Assembly: GCA_037968855.1 (NCBI GenBank)
Contig: JBBKWH010000021.1
Location: 5,472 to 69,471, forward strand
Origin: JBBKWH01 sp037968855
Lineage (GTDB): Bacteria; Pseudomonadota; Gammaproteobacteria; Pseudomonadales; Moraxellaceae
Direction of reading: 5' to 3'
DNA: 64,000 nt
In this document: positions 34,355-43,323 of the stretch, in pieces
Position numbering within the stretch: the stretch's first letter is position 1
Layout: the number at the start of each line of letters is the position of its first letter
Notes under the pieces: generated by a model
Seen by the model: only the letters and a program-made list of their open reading frames with translations
The model's database searches: none
Told to the model about the DNA's origin: nothing
Program-made: the position numbers and the translations under genes

Positions 34355-35512
34355 TTAAGCACGTTTTAAAAAACTTGGAATCAAGCGCTTCACTTGATCC
34401 AGACGTTTTTCGATTTTTGGGTGGTGCTGATCGGGGAAGGAGTTGATTAGCAGATTCTCGAACACAGTGGCCAACTGACGGCTAAAGCGGCCGGTGTTGT
34501 ATTGCTGTCCGTATTCTTCGCATAAGGCACGGACACGTGGCGCGAGTTCTTTATAACGATTGGCTGGAATATCTGGAAACAAATGATGTTCAATCTGATG
34601 TGACAAGTTGCCGCTAAAAAAGTTCATCAATGCGCCGCCTTTGATGTTGCTTGAGCCTTTTAATTGGCGTAAGAACCATTCGGCACGGGTTTCTTCTTCG
34701 CCTTTGTCGTGGAAGGTTTCTGCTTGTTCGGTAAAGTGACCACAAAAAATAATCGCCCATGCCCAGACATTGCGCATCAGGTTGGCTGACACGTTACCTG
34801 CCAAGACTGGCAGTGCATTTGGCCCTGCAATCACCGGAAAGAACACATAGTCTTTTAGCACTTGGCGACGGGCTTTGATAACAAATTCTTTCCATTCAAC
34901 GGTTTTGGTCAGATCAGCCCATTTGCGTTTGCCAATGATATAGCGGTCCAGCTGTAGATCATGCACGCCCACAAACCACTCAAAGCCCAAGGCCAAGGCA
35001 GTGGTAACCAGCAGATTCATGCGGTGTTGTGGATACCATTTTTGTTTGTCGGTCACGCGCAATGTGCCATAACCCAAGTCACGGTCTTTGCCAATGATGT
35101 TGGTATAGGTGTGATGCTCGTAGTTGTGGGTGTGTTTCCATGCGTTACCTGCACAGGCGTTGTCCCAGTCGTAGCGCGCACCGTTTAAGCTAGGTTCGTT
35201 CATCCAGTCAAACTGACCGTGCATGACGTTGTGGCCTAGCTCCATGTTCTCGACAATTTTGGACATGCCCAGCAGTGCTGTACCTGTCAACCAAACCGGT
35301 GGCACCCAACCACCAAACATCAGCAAGGCACGCCCTGTGATTTCGCTATAGCGCACAAAGTCGCGAACTTTATAAATGTAGTCAGCATCCCGTTTACCCA
35401 GATCGGCGCGGGTTTCGAGATACATGGCTTCAATGGCAGCACCAAACGCTTCAAGCTCGGAGGCGGACAGAATACGGCTGCCATTGGCAGTTAGGGGTAG
35501 GGGCATGTTCAT
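34355..35512 (-). CDS. membrane fatty acid desaturase
   Basis: This integral di-iron desaturase introduces a double bond into acyl chains at the inner membrane. All three histidine boxes are present: HNVMH (near residue 94), HNYEHHTYTN (near 129) and HQIEHHLFPD (near 310). At 385 residues it fits the linoleoyl-CoA/acyl-lipid desaturase group (DesA3-like) found in Acinetobacter and Pseudomonas. The ATG has GAGGA nine bases upstream. A promoter with TATAAT is visible about 130 bases away. The position of the double bond cannot be deduced. Confidence 0.93.
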   Translation of the reverse strand: MNMPLPLTANGSRILSASELEAFGAAIEAMYLETRADLGKRDADYIYKVRDFVRYSEITGRALLMFGGWVPPVWLTGTALLGMSKIVENMELGHNVMHGQFDWMNEPSLNGARYDWDNACAGNAWKHTHNYEHHTYTNIIGKDRDLGYGTLRVTDKQKWYPQHRMNLLVTTALALGFEWFVGVHDLQLDRYIIGKRKWADLTKTVEWKEFVIKARRQVLKDYVFFPVIAGPNALPVLAGNVSANLMRNVWAWAIIFCGHFTEQAETFHDKGEEETRAEWFLRQLKGSSNIKGGALMNFFSGNLSHQIEHHLFPDIPANRYKELAPRVRALCEEYGQQYNTGRFSRQLATVFENLLINSFPDQHHPKIEKRLDQVKRLIPSFLKRA

Positions 35513-35645
35513 TCAAGCGGTCCTCGCAACGGAGTCATTGTGTCGCCTGCAGAGGCTGCAATCAGTGTGCAGCAGGCGTTATTGGGAGTTGCTGTGTTGA
35601 GGGATCATCATCATATGGATAACAATGATCTCAATCGATGGAAAG

Positions 35646-35674
35646 ATTATAAGACGTTTTCATTGACCCGTCAC
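35646..35674 (-). promoter_or_regulatory. promoter of the desaturase gene
   Basis: On the minus strand GTGACG (35674-35669) and a perfect TATAAT (35651-35646) are separated by 17 bases. Expected transcript start is about 35639, leaving a 127-base leader. Confidence 0.55.
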
Positions 35675-35716
35675 TGCTACTGATCGGTCATTAGAATAGG
35701 TGGGCGTGATGAGTGA

Positions 35717-37150
35717 TTATTCCGTTTGATCCTGACTGTCGGGATGTTGCAGTGGCAAACAAATCGTGACCTCAAAGCCTTTGTTCGGATGATTACAGAC
35801 ATGCACTTGGCCGGCATGTAGGTCGACAATGCGTTTGACAATCGCCAGCCCCAATCCGCTGCCTTGGGTGGTACGGGCTGATTCGCCACGCACAAAAGGC
35901 TGCATCAGCGTTTGCATGTCGTCGGGATTGACGCCTTCACCACTGTCACGCACGGTCAAAATCAGCTGTGAGCCAATCACACTCACACCAAGCCAGATTG
36001 GCTCAGCGCCATAGCGTTTGGCATTGTTGATCAGGTTGCCCAAGACCCGTTTGATCGAGAGGCCGCGCACACAGACCAAGGGTAGGGTTTGGGGCTGATA
36101 CAAGATTTGTAGGGGCTTAAACTGCACCACTAGCTCTTGGCACATGCTGTTGATATCAGTGGGTTGTGGCTCTTCATCCGAGCCGTCTTTCATGTAAGAA
36201 ATAAACTGCTCAAGAATGGCGTCCATATCGTCTACGTCATACACCAAGCCTTCGCGAAAATATTCGTCCGACAGTAGTTCTGCGGTCAAGCGCATCCGCG
36301 TTAATGGTGTGCGCAAATCGTGCGAAATGCCGGCCAGCATAATAGTGCGCTCACGCGCCGATTGCTCAAGCGAGGCAATCATTTGGTTAAAGGCGGCGTT
36401 GACTTGGCGGATTTCGATGGGGCCACGTGCGGTGTTGAGATGCGGTGCTTCGGCATGACGGGTATATTGGCGCGCTGCTTGTTGCAAACGGGCCAGCGGT
36501 CGGTTGAGTTGCCGTACCAGCGTTAGGGTAATGATAGAGGTGATAAACGGAATGCCGAGTAGCCATGCGATCAAAATCTCAGAGCTATATTGGGCATAAA
36601 ACACCAATGGCTCGCGAATCCACACGTCACCCAATGACGGGTAATGAATCCAAAGCTGCGGCACGGGTTTGAATTCAAAATAAACCGCCACAGGCTCGTT
36701 AAGCGATTTTTGTAGCTCGGCAGCTAATTCGCGGGTAAAAAATTCGGCGACTAATTTTTGTTTTTGATCCGGAAACAGTGCGGGATCACGCACCATATCG
36801 ACACCAATACTTTGCAAGATCCATTCGTGTAGATCAAGTGCAAAGGGGTCAATGGCAATTTGCTCTTCTGATTCACGCAATAAGCGCAATTCAATGGCCA
36901 GATAGTGTGCATGTTGGCGTAGTTCGGGCAAATATAAGGTGCGCCAAAAAAAAGCCAATGACATAAACAGGCTAAATAAACTGACCATCGAGACCAAGAT
37001 GGTGGTGCGCCATGCAGTCGAGCGCGGTTTAAAGCGATCAAACGAACGTGAAATACGCTCAGACCATGTGGCAGGCATTAAACGAAAGCGTCGCTTTGTT
37101 GGCGACGCCTCAACCGTTTTGTTGGGCTCGGCGCGAGGCGGTGTCGCCAA
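35717..37150 (-). CDS. envZ: sensor histidine kinase EnvZ
   Basis: This is the inner-membrane sensor of osmotic and acid conditions, partner of OmpR. Two membrane segments (about residues 46-68 and 190-210) frame a periplasmic part. A HAMP region, the H-box MLAGISHDLRTPLTRMR with the phosphorylated His, and the ATP-binding blocks NAKRYG, DSGEGVNPDD and GSGLGLAIVKRIVD follow. 477 residues, slightly longer than E. coli EnvZ (450) because of an extended basic N-terminus. The start is a TTG six bases after the ompR stop; coupling may help, and ATG 37078 is the alternative. Confidence 0.93.
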   Translation of the reverse strand: MATPPRAEPNKTVEASPTKRRFRLMPATWSERISRSFDRFKPRSTAWRTTILVSMVSLFSLFMSLAFFWRTLYLPELRQHAHYLAIELRLLRESEEQIAIDPFALDLHEWILQSIGVDMVRDPALFPDQKQKLVAEFFTRELAAELQKSLNEPVAVYFEFKPVPQLWIHYPSLGDVWIREPLVFYAQYSSEILIAWLLGIPFITSIITLTLVRQLNRPLARLQQAARQYTRHAEAPHLNTARGPIEIRQVNAAFNQMIASLEQSARERTIMLAGISHDLRTPLTRMRLTAELLSDEYFREGLVYDVDDMDAILEQFISYMKDGSDEEPQPTDINSMCQELVVQFKPLQILYQPQTLPLVCVRGLSIKRVLGNLINNAKRYGAEPIWLGVSVIGSQLILTVRDSGEGVNPDDMQTLMQPFVRGESARTTQGSGLGLAIVKRIVDLHAGQVHVCNHPNKGFEVTICLPLQHPDSQDQTE

Positions 37151-37156
37151 GATTGC

Positions 37157-37918
37157 TTACTCAGCGCCATCCGGTACAAAGACGTAGCCGACACCCCACA
37201 CGGTTTGGATATAGCGTGCACGGGCAGGATTTTCTTCGATCAGACGGCGTAAGCGAGAGACTTGTACGTCAATCGAACGCTCCATCGCACCCCATTCACG
37301 GCCACGCGCCAGATTCATCAGCTTGTCGCGGGTGAGTGGCTCACGCGGATGCTGTACCAGTGCTTTGAGTACCGCAAACTCGCCGGTGGTCAATGTGACT
37401 ACTTGGCCTTCACGGGTCAGCGTGCGCGTGGAGAGGTCAAGTGACCATGGGCCAAAGCTGACCACTTCGACTTGCTGGCTGGGTGCGCCGGGGATTTCGC
37501 GCACTTGACGGCGCAAGACCGCACGAATGCGCGCCAGCAATTCGTTGGGATTAAACGGCTTGGGTAGGTAATCATCCGCACCGGCTTCTAAGCCCGCAAT
37601 CCGGTCTGAGTCACTGCCACGCGCGGTCAGCATAATAATTGGCGTGTCAGAACCGGAGGCACGTAAACGACGGCAAATGCTAATGCCGTCTTCGACGGGC
37701 AGCATAAAGTCCAGCACGATGAGCGAAAATAACTCACGCTGCATCAGGCGATCCATTTGGGTGCCGTCGTGCGCGGTTTTGACAATAAAACCTTTATCTT
37801 CTAGAAATCGTTGTAATAAAGTTCGCAGCCGCACGTCATCATCGACCACCAAAATGCGTTCGATACGATCAGATGGGGTACGAATGCCGCTGTCATCGAC
37901 AGGGGAAGTCTGGCTCAT
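37157..37918 (-). CDS. ompR: response regulator OmpR
   Basis: OmpR-type transcription factor: receiver domain with VVDDD near residues 24-28, the phosphorylated Asp in SLIVLDFMLP and the Thr/Lys of MLTAR and LPKPF. A winged-helix domain (LTTGEFAVLKALVQHPRE, SRLRRLIEENPARARYIQTVWG) completes it. 253 residues, with an N-terminal extension of about 20 residues compared with the E. coli protein. It is the first gene of the ompR-envZ operon and divergent from tex. Confidence 0.95.
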   Translation of the reverse strand: MSQTSPVDDSGIRTPSDRIERILVVDDDVRLRTLLQRFLEDKGFIVKTAHDGTQMDRLMQRELFSLIVLDFMLPVEDGISICRRLRASGSDTPIIMLTARGSDSDRIAGLEAGADDYLPKPFNPNELLARIRAVLRRQVREIPGAPSQQVEVVSFGPWSLDLSTRTLTREGQVVTLTTGEFAVLKALVQHPREPLTRDKLMNLARGREWGAMERSIDVQVSRLRRLIEENPARARYIQTVWGVGYVFVPDGAE

Positions 37919-38193
37919 AGGGGTCTCCGCTGTTCCCGCAGGTTCTTTGCCCTGACAGATTAATCAGGATTAAAGAATAGCTTAGGTGTATGACAACATG
38001 GGTAAAAATAGCGAACTCTACAAGCAATGGATACCAAACGCATACAGGGTTGTGCCGACTTGATGGTGACGTGATCAGCCCTGAGTCACAATAAGTTTTG
38101 CGGATCATCGATCAAATTGACAGCAATGATATGCAGGACCCAATCGTGTCCGTATAATCGCTGTTTTCCCGACATGACCCGGAAGTTCCGAGT
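37919..38193. other. intergenic region between divergent ompR and tex
   Basis: 275 bases. A perfect TATAAT at 38153-38158 lies 36 bases before the tex ATG; the nearest good -35 (TTGACA, 38117-38122) is too far for one promoter (30-base gap). No repeat or RNA gene was recognised. Confidence 0.35.
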
Positions 38194-40581
38194 ATGACCG
38201 AATTGGCTCAGCAACTGGCGACCGAACTCGCGGTTCGTCCCGCTCAGATCGAAGCCGCGATCCGATTAATAGACGATGGCGCTAGTGTGCCGTTTATTGC
38301 TCGATATCGTAAAGAAGCGACCGAAGGACTGGATGATGCCACGCTTCGTCAGCTTGATCTTCGGCTCAGTTATTTGCGTGATCTGAATGCACGCCGTGCC
38401 CGTGTCATCGAATCGATTACTAGCCAAGATCGCCTGACCCCTGAGCTATTGGCTCGTATTGAGGCCGCACAAAGCAAAACCGCATTAGAAGATCTTTATC
38501 TGCCGTATCGCCCCAAACGCACCAGCAAAGCAGCATTGGCACGCGAAGCTGGTCTTGCGCCTTTGGCAGATCGCATCCTGCAAGAAGCCGTTGAACCTGC
38601 GGCTGTGTTAGAAGGCTTTAGCCACGACAGCTATCCTGATCAAGACAGCCAGTTAGATGCCATCAGTCATTTGATTATTGATGAGTGGGCCAAAGATTTG
38701 GCCTTGGTTGATCTGTTGCGGATTCACTTTGCCCAAGAGTGTGTGCTCAAAAGCCGTTTGGCTGGCGAAGAAAAACGCGAAGTTGGCAAAAAATTCCGTG
38801 ATTATTTTGAATCGGATGAGCCATTGCATAAAGTGGCTTCGCATCGTCTGCTGGCCATGTTGCGTGGCCGTCAAGAAAATGTCTTGACCTTAAAAGTCGA
38901 TGGCGATGATGCACCACGTTTGGCCGAAATTAGCAGCCACTTAAAATTGGCTGAGATTGAGCCAACGGCGCGGCGCGAATTTTTGCTACAAGCGGCACAG
39001 TTACTTTGGCAAGGCAAATTGCGTCCACACATGGAGCATTCGCTACTAACCGAAAAACGCTTGGCTGCCGAAGCCGAAGCGATTGCGGTGTTTGCCGAAA
39101 ACTTGCGTCACCTGTTATTGGCAGCACCAGCCGGTGGTCGTGTCACATTAGGCGTTGACCCTGGTTTAAAGCATGGCGTCAAACTGGCCGTGGTCGATGC
39201 TGCGGGTAATGTGTTGGATCATGCGGTGATTTATCCGTTTGCACCCAAGAATGACCGTGACGGCGCACTGGCCGAGCTTGAGCGTCTGTGCCGCACCCAT
39301 TCGGTTGATTTGGTGGCGATTGGCAATGGCACTGCCAGCCGTGAGACCGACAGTCTGCTGGCCGAGCTAGGCAAAGCCCATCCAGACCTCAACCTGACCC
39401 GTATTACCGTCAGCGAAGCGGGTGCATCGGTGTATTCGGCCAGTGAGTTGGCCAGTAGCGAACTGCCAGAATTGGATGTGTCGATTCGTGGTGCGGTATC
39501 GATTGCTCGTCGCTTGCAGGATCCATTGTCTGAATTGGTCAAAATTGATCCAAAATCGATTGGTGTTGGCCAGTATCAACATGACGTCAACCAAGCCAAC
39601 TTGGCACGGATGCTCGATGCGGTGATCGAAGATTGTGTCAACGCGGTTGGTGTAGATGTCAATACGGCATCACCCGCTTTACTGGCGCATATTGCTGGTC
39701 TCAATAAAGCTGTGGCCGAGCAAATTACCCAATATCGTGCCGAGCATGGCGCATTTAAAACCCGTGATGCACTGTTAGAAGTACCTCGTTTGGGCAAGCG
39801 TACCTTTGAGCAAGCCGCTGGTTTCTTGCGCATTATGAATGGCGATCAGCCATTGGACGCGTCGGCAGTTCACCCAGAAGCATACCCACTGGTGGGCAAA
39901 ATTCTGGGCGCGCGTGGCCTGTCTTTATTTGATGTACTCGGTCATGCCGATGCACTCAAAGATCTGGATGCAGCCAGTTTGACCGATGATCAGTACGGCC
40001 TGCCGACCGTGCAAGACGTGATCAAAGAGTTGGAAAAACCCAACCGCGACCCACGTCCAGAGTTCCGTGCTGCCAAGTTCCGTGACGACATCCAAAGTCT
40101 GTCTGACTTGTCAGATGGGTTGGTGTTAGAAGGCGTGGTCACGAACGTCACCAACTTTGGGGCATTTATTGATATTGGCGTGCATCAAGACGGTTTGGTT
40201 CACGTCTCTGAGCTGTCCAACGGCTTTGTTGATGATCCACAAAAAGTGGTCAAACCCGGTCAGATTGTGCAGACTCGTGTGATCAGTGTAGATGCAGAGC
40301 GCAAGCGGATTAGCTTGTCGTTGCGCCTCACACCGACCGAACGCCCTGCACGCACAGAGCGGAATACACGTCCTGCTGCGCGTACCGATGGTGCAGCGCC
40401 TGCTCGTGGCCCGCGTCCACAAGGTGAGCAACGTCGTGATCATCGCGATAGCCGTGATCAAAAGCCACGTCAAGACAAACCACGCAATGACAAGCCCCGC
40501 AATGAGCCAGCACGTGAAGAACGGACTGGTAGCTTAGGTGCATTGTTAATGCAAGCCGGACTCAAAAAATCGGGTCGCTAA
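38194..40581 (+). CDS. tex: Tex-family RNA-binding transcription accessory protein
   Basis: Tex is a cytosolic nucleic-acid-binding protein related to eukaryotic Spt6. Domain order: helical N-terminal part (VPFIARYRKEATEGLDD), a YqgF-like RNase H fold (VTLGVDPGLKHGVKLAVVD, near 322-340), helix-hairpin-helix region (NTASPALLAHIAGLNKAVAE) and an S1 domain (VTNFGAFIDIGVHQDGLVHV, near 650). The last 90 residues are a low-complexity Arg/Asp/Lys/Pro/Asn tail that may bind RNA. 795 residues, close to E. coli YhgF (773). Own terminator follows. Confidence 0.96.
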   Translation: MTELAQQLATELAVRPAQIEAAIRLIDDGASVPFIARYRKEATEGLDDATLRQLDLRLSYLRDLNARRARVIESITSQDRLTPELLARIEAAQSKTALEDLYLPYRPKRTSKAALAREAGLAPLADRILQEAVEPAAVLEGFSHDSYPDQDSQLDAISHLIIDEWAKDLALVDLLRIHFAQECVLKSRLAGEEKREVGKKFRDYFESDEPLHKVASHRLLAMLRGRQENVLTLKVDGDDAPRLAEISSHLKLAEIEPTARREFLLQAAQLLWQGKLRPHMEHSLLTEKRLAAEAEAIAVFAENLRHLLLAAPAGGRVTLGVDPGLKHGVKLAVVDAAGNVLDHAVIYPFAPKNDRDGALAELERLCRTHSVDLVAIGNGTASRETDSLLAELGKAHPDLNLTRITVSEAGASVYSASELASSELPELDVSIRGAVSIARRLQDPLSELVKIDPKSIGVGQYQHDVNQANLARMLDAVIEDCVNAVGVDVNTASPALLAHIAGLNKAVAEQITQYRAEHGAFKTRDALLEVPRLGKRTFEQAAGFLRIMNGDQPLDASAVHPEAYPLVGKILGARGLSLFDVLGHADALKDLDAASLTDDQYGLPTVQDVIKELEKPNRDPRPEFRAAKFRDDIQSLSDLSDGLVLEGVVTNVTNFGAFIDIGVHQDGLVHVSELSNGFVDDPQKVVKPGQIVQTRVISVDAERKRISLSLRLTPTERPARTERNTRPAARTDGAAPARGPRPQGEQRRDHRDSRDQKPRQDKPRNDKPRNEPAREERTGSLGALLMQAGLKKSGR

Positions 40582-40609
40582 ACGCTCCGATTTAACCCGC
40601 CAGATGTTC

Positions 40610-40638
40610 AAAAACCGGATCACAGATCCGGTTTTTTT
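40610..40638 (+). terminator. intrinsic terminator of tex
   Basis: AAAAACCGGAT-cacag-ATCCGGTTTTTTT forms a strong stem with T-run, 29 bases after the stop. Confidence 0.9.
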
Positions 40639-40778
40639 GTTTGTCATCGTTGCTTTAACAGCCGTATTGATTGAGGTGGGTTTCGTATCTAAAGCGTTGT
40701 AGAAGCATCAACAGTTGTGTGGCCTGTGCTGTTGTCGATTAGGATGGCAGCATTGACCATGATGATTGGGTGTGCCAG

Positions 40779-41201
40779 ATGATTGATTTTGCGATGTACC
40801 ACAGTGCGTTACTGGCGATTTGGGTGATTGTCGCCACGGTGATTGTGCAAGGCTTGGTGGCTGCTGCGGTGAAGGCCAAACAGCCGAATGCGATTCCCGG
40901 TAAAATGCCTGACGATTTAGACCATCACAGCATTGTGTTTAGAACCACCCGTACCCACCAAAACTCGCTAGAAAACCTAGCCGTAATGTTAGGGACCGCC
41001 TTTACCGCCATTTTAGTTGGTGCACAACCGCAGTGGACGGCCAACTGGATTTGGTTATTTGCCTTTGCGCGTATTGTGCATATGGTGTTGTATTACCTGA
41101 TCGCCACGAACAAAAACCCTAGCCCGCGTAGCTATTTTTATTTATTGGGTTTGTTTGCCAATATTGCGTTACTGGTGTTGATTTTGATCAGCTTGCTGTA
41201 A
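40779..41201 (+). CDS. MAPEG-family membrane protein
   Basis: MAPEG proteins (membrane-associated proteins in eicosanoid and glutathione metabolism) are four-helix inner-membrane proteins, some with glutathione transferase activity. The segment VFRTTRTHQNSLENLAVMLG carries the family's R-x-x-x-x-H-x-N-x-x-E core. Four hydrophobic helices are visible over 140 residues. The ATG at 40779 has GGG eight bases upstream and is preferred to the GTG at 40770. Bacterial MAPEG substrates are mostly unknown. Confidence 0.87.
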   Translation: MIDFAMYHSALLAIWVIVATVIVQGLVAAAVKAKQPNAIPGKMPDDLDHHSIVFRTTRTHQNSLENLAVMLGTAFTAILVGAQPQWTANWIWLFAFARIVHMVLYYLIATNKNPSPRSYFYLLGLFANIALLVLILISLL

Positions 41202-41350
41202 TTGCGCTGTTGATTCAGCGTGCGTTGTGATTGGCCGATATGCCCATGCCGTCCCTTGATTGGGCTATCGGAAAGTTTTTTCATTTGTGTCATGCTGATC
41301 ATCTCACAGTGAAGGCGTCAACTCGCCGGCCATCATGCACTGTGACTGTG

Positions 41351-41863
41351 ATGAGAAAACACGCTATGCAACAGGTTATTCGCTCTCCATTGGCCAGCGC
41401 TTTGATGGCGTTGATGTTTGCCATGACCACCGCATCTGCCAGCGCAGCTGTGACCAAAAATGAAAACGCGATTGATGGGGTCTATCGTTCTGTCGATGAC
41501 AAAACAGGGTTTTCTCGTGGTTTGACAGAGGTGGTGCTGCGTGATGGTGTGTTGCATGGCACGATTATCAAAACCATTCCGCGCCCTAATTACACACCCA
41601 AAAAAATCTGTACAGGCTGCCCTGCGCCTTTTACTGATCAGCCGATTGAAGGCTTAGATGTATTTGTTGATATGAAACCTGTCGCGGGCAAGACCGATGA
41701 GTACAAAGGCAAGATTTTAGATCCTGTTTCGGGCAACTTGTATAGTGGCCATATCAAGCTCAGCCGCGACGCACGTAAACTTAAGTTGCGCGGCTATGTG
41801 GGGCTACCGATTATGGGTCGCACGCAGTGGTGGATTCGTGAAGAACATCCAGAGCGTTATTAA
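41351..41863 (+). CDS. DUF2147 exported protein
   Basis: Secreted or periplasmic protein of the DUF2147 family. Signal peptide about residues 1-32 (SPLASALMALMFAMTTASASAA). The mature domain begins IDGVYRSVDDKTGFSRGLTE, has a cysteine pair in KICTGCPAPF and ends LKLRGYVGLPIMGRTQWWIR, the family's hallmark (G-Y-x-G-x-x-x-x-G-R-T-x-x-W). The start at 41351 or 41366 fits a normal signal peptide; longer frames upstream lack support. Members are calycin-like beta barrels of unknown ligand. Confidence 0.83.
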   Translation: MRKHAMQQVIRSPLASALMALMFAMTTASASAAVTKNENAIDGVYRSVDDKTGFSRGLTEVVLRDGVLHGTIIKTIPRPNYTPKKICTGCPAPFTDQPIEGLDVFVDMKPVAGKTDEYKGKILDPVSGNLYSGHIKLSRDARKLKLRGYVGLPIMGRTQWWIREEHPERY

Positions 41864-41894
41864 GCACTCGGCATTCGGTTGCTAATGTACGGTC

Positions 41895-41928
41895 AAAAAA
41901 ATCCCTCCAAACTTGGAGGGATTTTTTT
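41895..41928. terminator. bidirectional terminator between the DUF2147 gene and acr1
   Basis: AAAAAAATCCCTCCAA and TTGGAGGGATTTTTTT pair around two bases, ending both converging genes. Confidence 0.92.
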
Positions 41929-41959
41929 GGGTTGACGCAGGTTAGGGCGCGTGCTGGAC

Positions 41960-42859
41960 TTACCAGTATTCACCAGGAATCAGGCGAGCAAAGGTGCGCT
42001 GTGCAATGTTTGGCTTGGCGGCTTTTTTGCCTTCTTCACCACGAGCGGCGGTGGAGCTTGGAAACAAGCGATAGCCAATCGACAGGACAAAGTCGTTGAA
42101 TTTTGGTACCAAGGCATAGCTGACGGCAGCAAAGGTGCCGACATTGGTGGCAATGCTTTTTGGTCGTTTGATGAGGGCTTGTGCGACCAAATCGGCAGCT
42201 TGCTCTGGCGACAGGGTTGGGATGTAGTCATACATTTTGGTCGGTGCAATCATTGGGGTGCGTACCAATGGCATATAGATTGAGGTCAGTTGGATTTTGT
42301 GTGCATGGACTTCGGCAGATAGACAACGGCTAAAGGCATCCAAGGCGGCTTTGCTGGCCACATAAGCCGAGAAGCGCGGTGCATTGGCCAATACGCCGAT
42401 AGAGCTAATATTGACGATATGGCCGTTACGGCGGTCAATCATGCTTGGCAATACGGCCAAAATCAGGCGAATAGCACCAAAGTAGTTCAATTGCATGGTG
42501 CGCTCAAAGTCATGAAAACGCTCAACAGATTCTTCGACGGCACGACGGATCGAGCGACCAGCGTTGTTGATTAAAATATCAATTTGACCGACATCTGCCA
42601 AAATAGCCTTGGCACACTCATCAATTGAGGCCATGTCGTTTAGATCGCATGGATAAACCGATGCCGAACCACCTGCTGCAACGATTTCGTCACGCACGCC
42701 TTCGAGGGTTTCGCGAGTCCGAGAGACCAATAGTACATGCGCACCCGCACGGCCGAGCATCTTGGCTACAGTTAGACCAATACCACTTGAGGCACCAGTG
42801 ACCAAGGCGGTACGGCCTTTGGCACGTTGAATGAGTTTTTTTAGGTTGCGATCGTTCAT
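41960..42859 (-). CDS. acr1: SDR-family fatty acyl-CoA reductase, Acr1-like
   Basis: Classical short-chain dehydrogenase fold: cofactor loop TGASSGIGLTVA (near residues 20-31), NNAGRSIRRAV, catalytic Ser in NISSIG and Tyr-Lys in SAYVASKAAL. From memory the whole chain follows Acr1 of Acinetobacter, which reduces long-chain acyl-CoA to fatty aldehyde for wax ester synthesis: HDFERTMQLNYFGA, MPLVRTPMIAPTK, LFPSSTAA and the last block ARLIPGEYW. The ATG at 42859 has GAGGG nine bases upstream and gives 299 residues (Acr1 about 295). Wax ester synthase is not in the window, so the pathway is inferred. Confidence 0.82.
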   Translation of the reverse strand: MNDRNLKKLIQRAKGRTALVTGASSGIGLTVAKMLGRAGAHVLLVSRTRETLEGVRDEIVAAGGSASVYPCDLNDMASIDECAKAILADVGQIDILINNAGRSIRRAVEESVERFHDFERTMQLNYFGAIRLILAVLPSMIDRRNGHIVNISSIGVLANAPRFSAYVASKAALDAFSRCLSAEVHAHKIQLTSIYMPLVRTPMIAPTKMYDYIPTLSPEQAADLVAQALIKRPKSIATNVGTFAAVSYALVPKFNDFVLSIGYRLFPSSTAARGEEGKKAAKPNIAQRTFARLIPGEYW

Positions 42860-43323
42860 GCGTATTACCCTCAAAGCGGTTTGTTGTGTTTGGCTGCGCT
42901 GTTATTGGTGGGCACGGCCTCATTGCTCTGGAATTAATGTAGCAATACTGATTAATAATATATATACCGTTGATCGGCTGTGAATGTGAGTTCATTTGAT
43001 ATAAAACATTGTTTTTTATTTAAAAAGTATTTTTTTGAAGAGTGATTGCTCTAAAATATTAGTATATTTTTTGATCGAGTCTTTGCTCTATTATCTTATT
43101 TTTAAAATAGAATAAAAGCTCTAGTGGATTTATTTGGTGTATTTAGAATATATGCTCTATTTTAATTTTAAATCAAATAGCCATAAAGGCATGGCCGCTT
43201 GAAGCAAAGCACTGTAATGCTGATGCCTGTGGCAGGTGGCTGGCTGATCAGCACAGATCCGCCAATTCATTGAGCATGGCTGGACAGTCATGGATAGACA
43301 GATAGTATGAGCGGCTTAATCGT
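42860..43323. other. AT-rich intergenic region upstream of acr1 with spaced GCTCTA motifs
   Basis: About 464 bases without a gene, strikingly AT-rich between 42940 and 43190 compared with everything around. GCTCTA occurs at 43048, 43085, 43118 and 43154 (start positions), 33-37 bases apart with poorly conserved text between. It lies upstream of acr1 and downstream of the diguanylate cyclase gene, so it may be a regulatory region bound by a nucleoid protein or a repeated operator. No reading frame is credible. Confidence 0.5.

Noticed and set aside
43048..43159. GCTCTA repeats as a CRISPR array
   Set aside because: Only six bases are shared, spacing varies from 33 to 37, and no cas genes are near.
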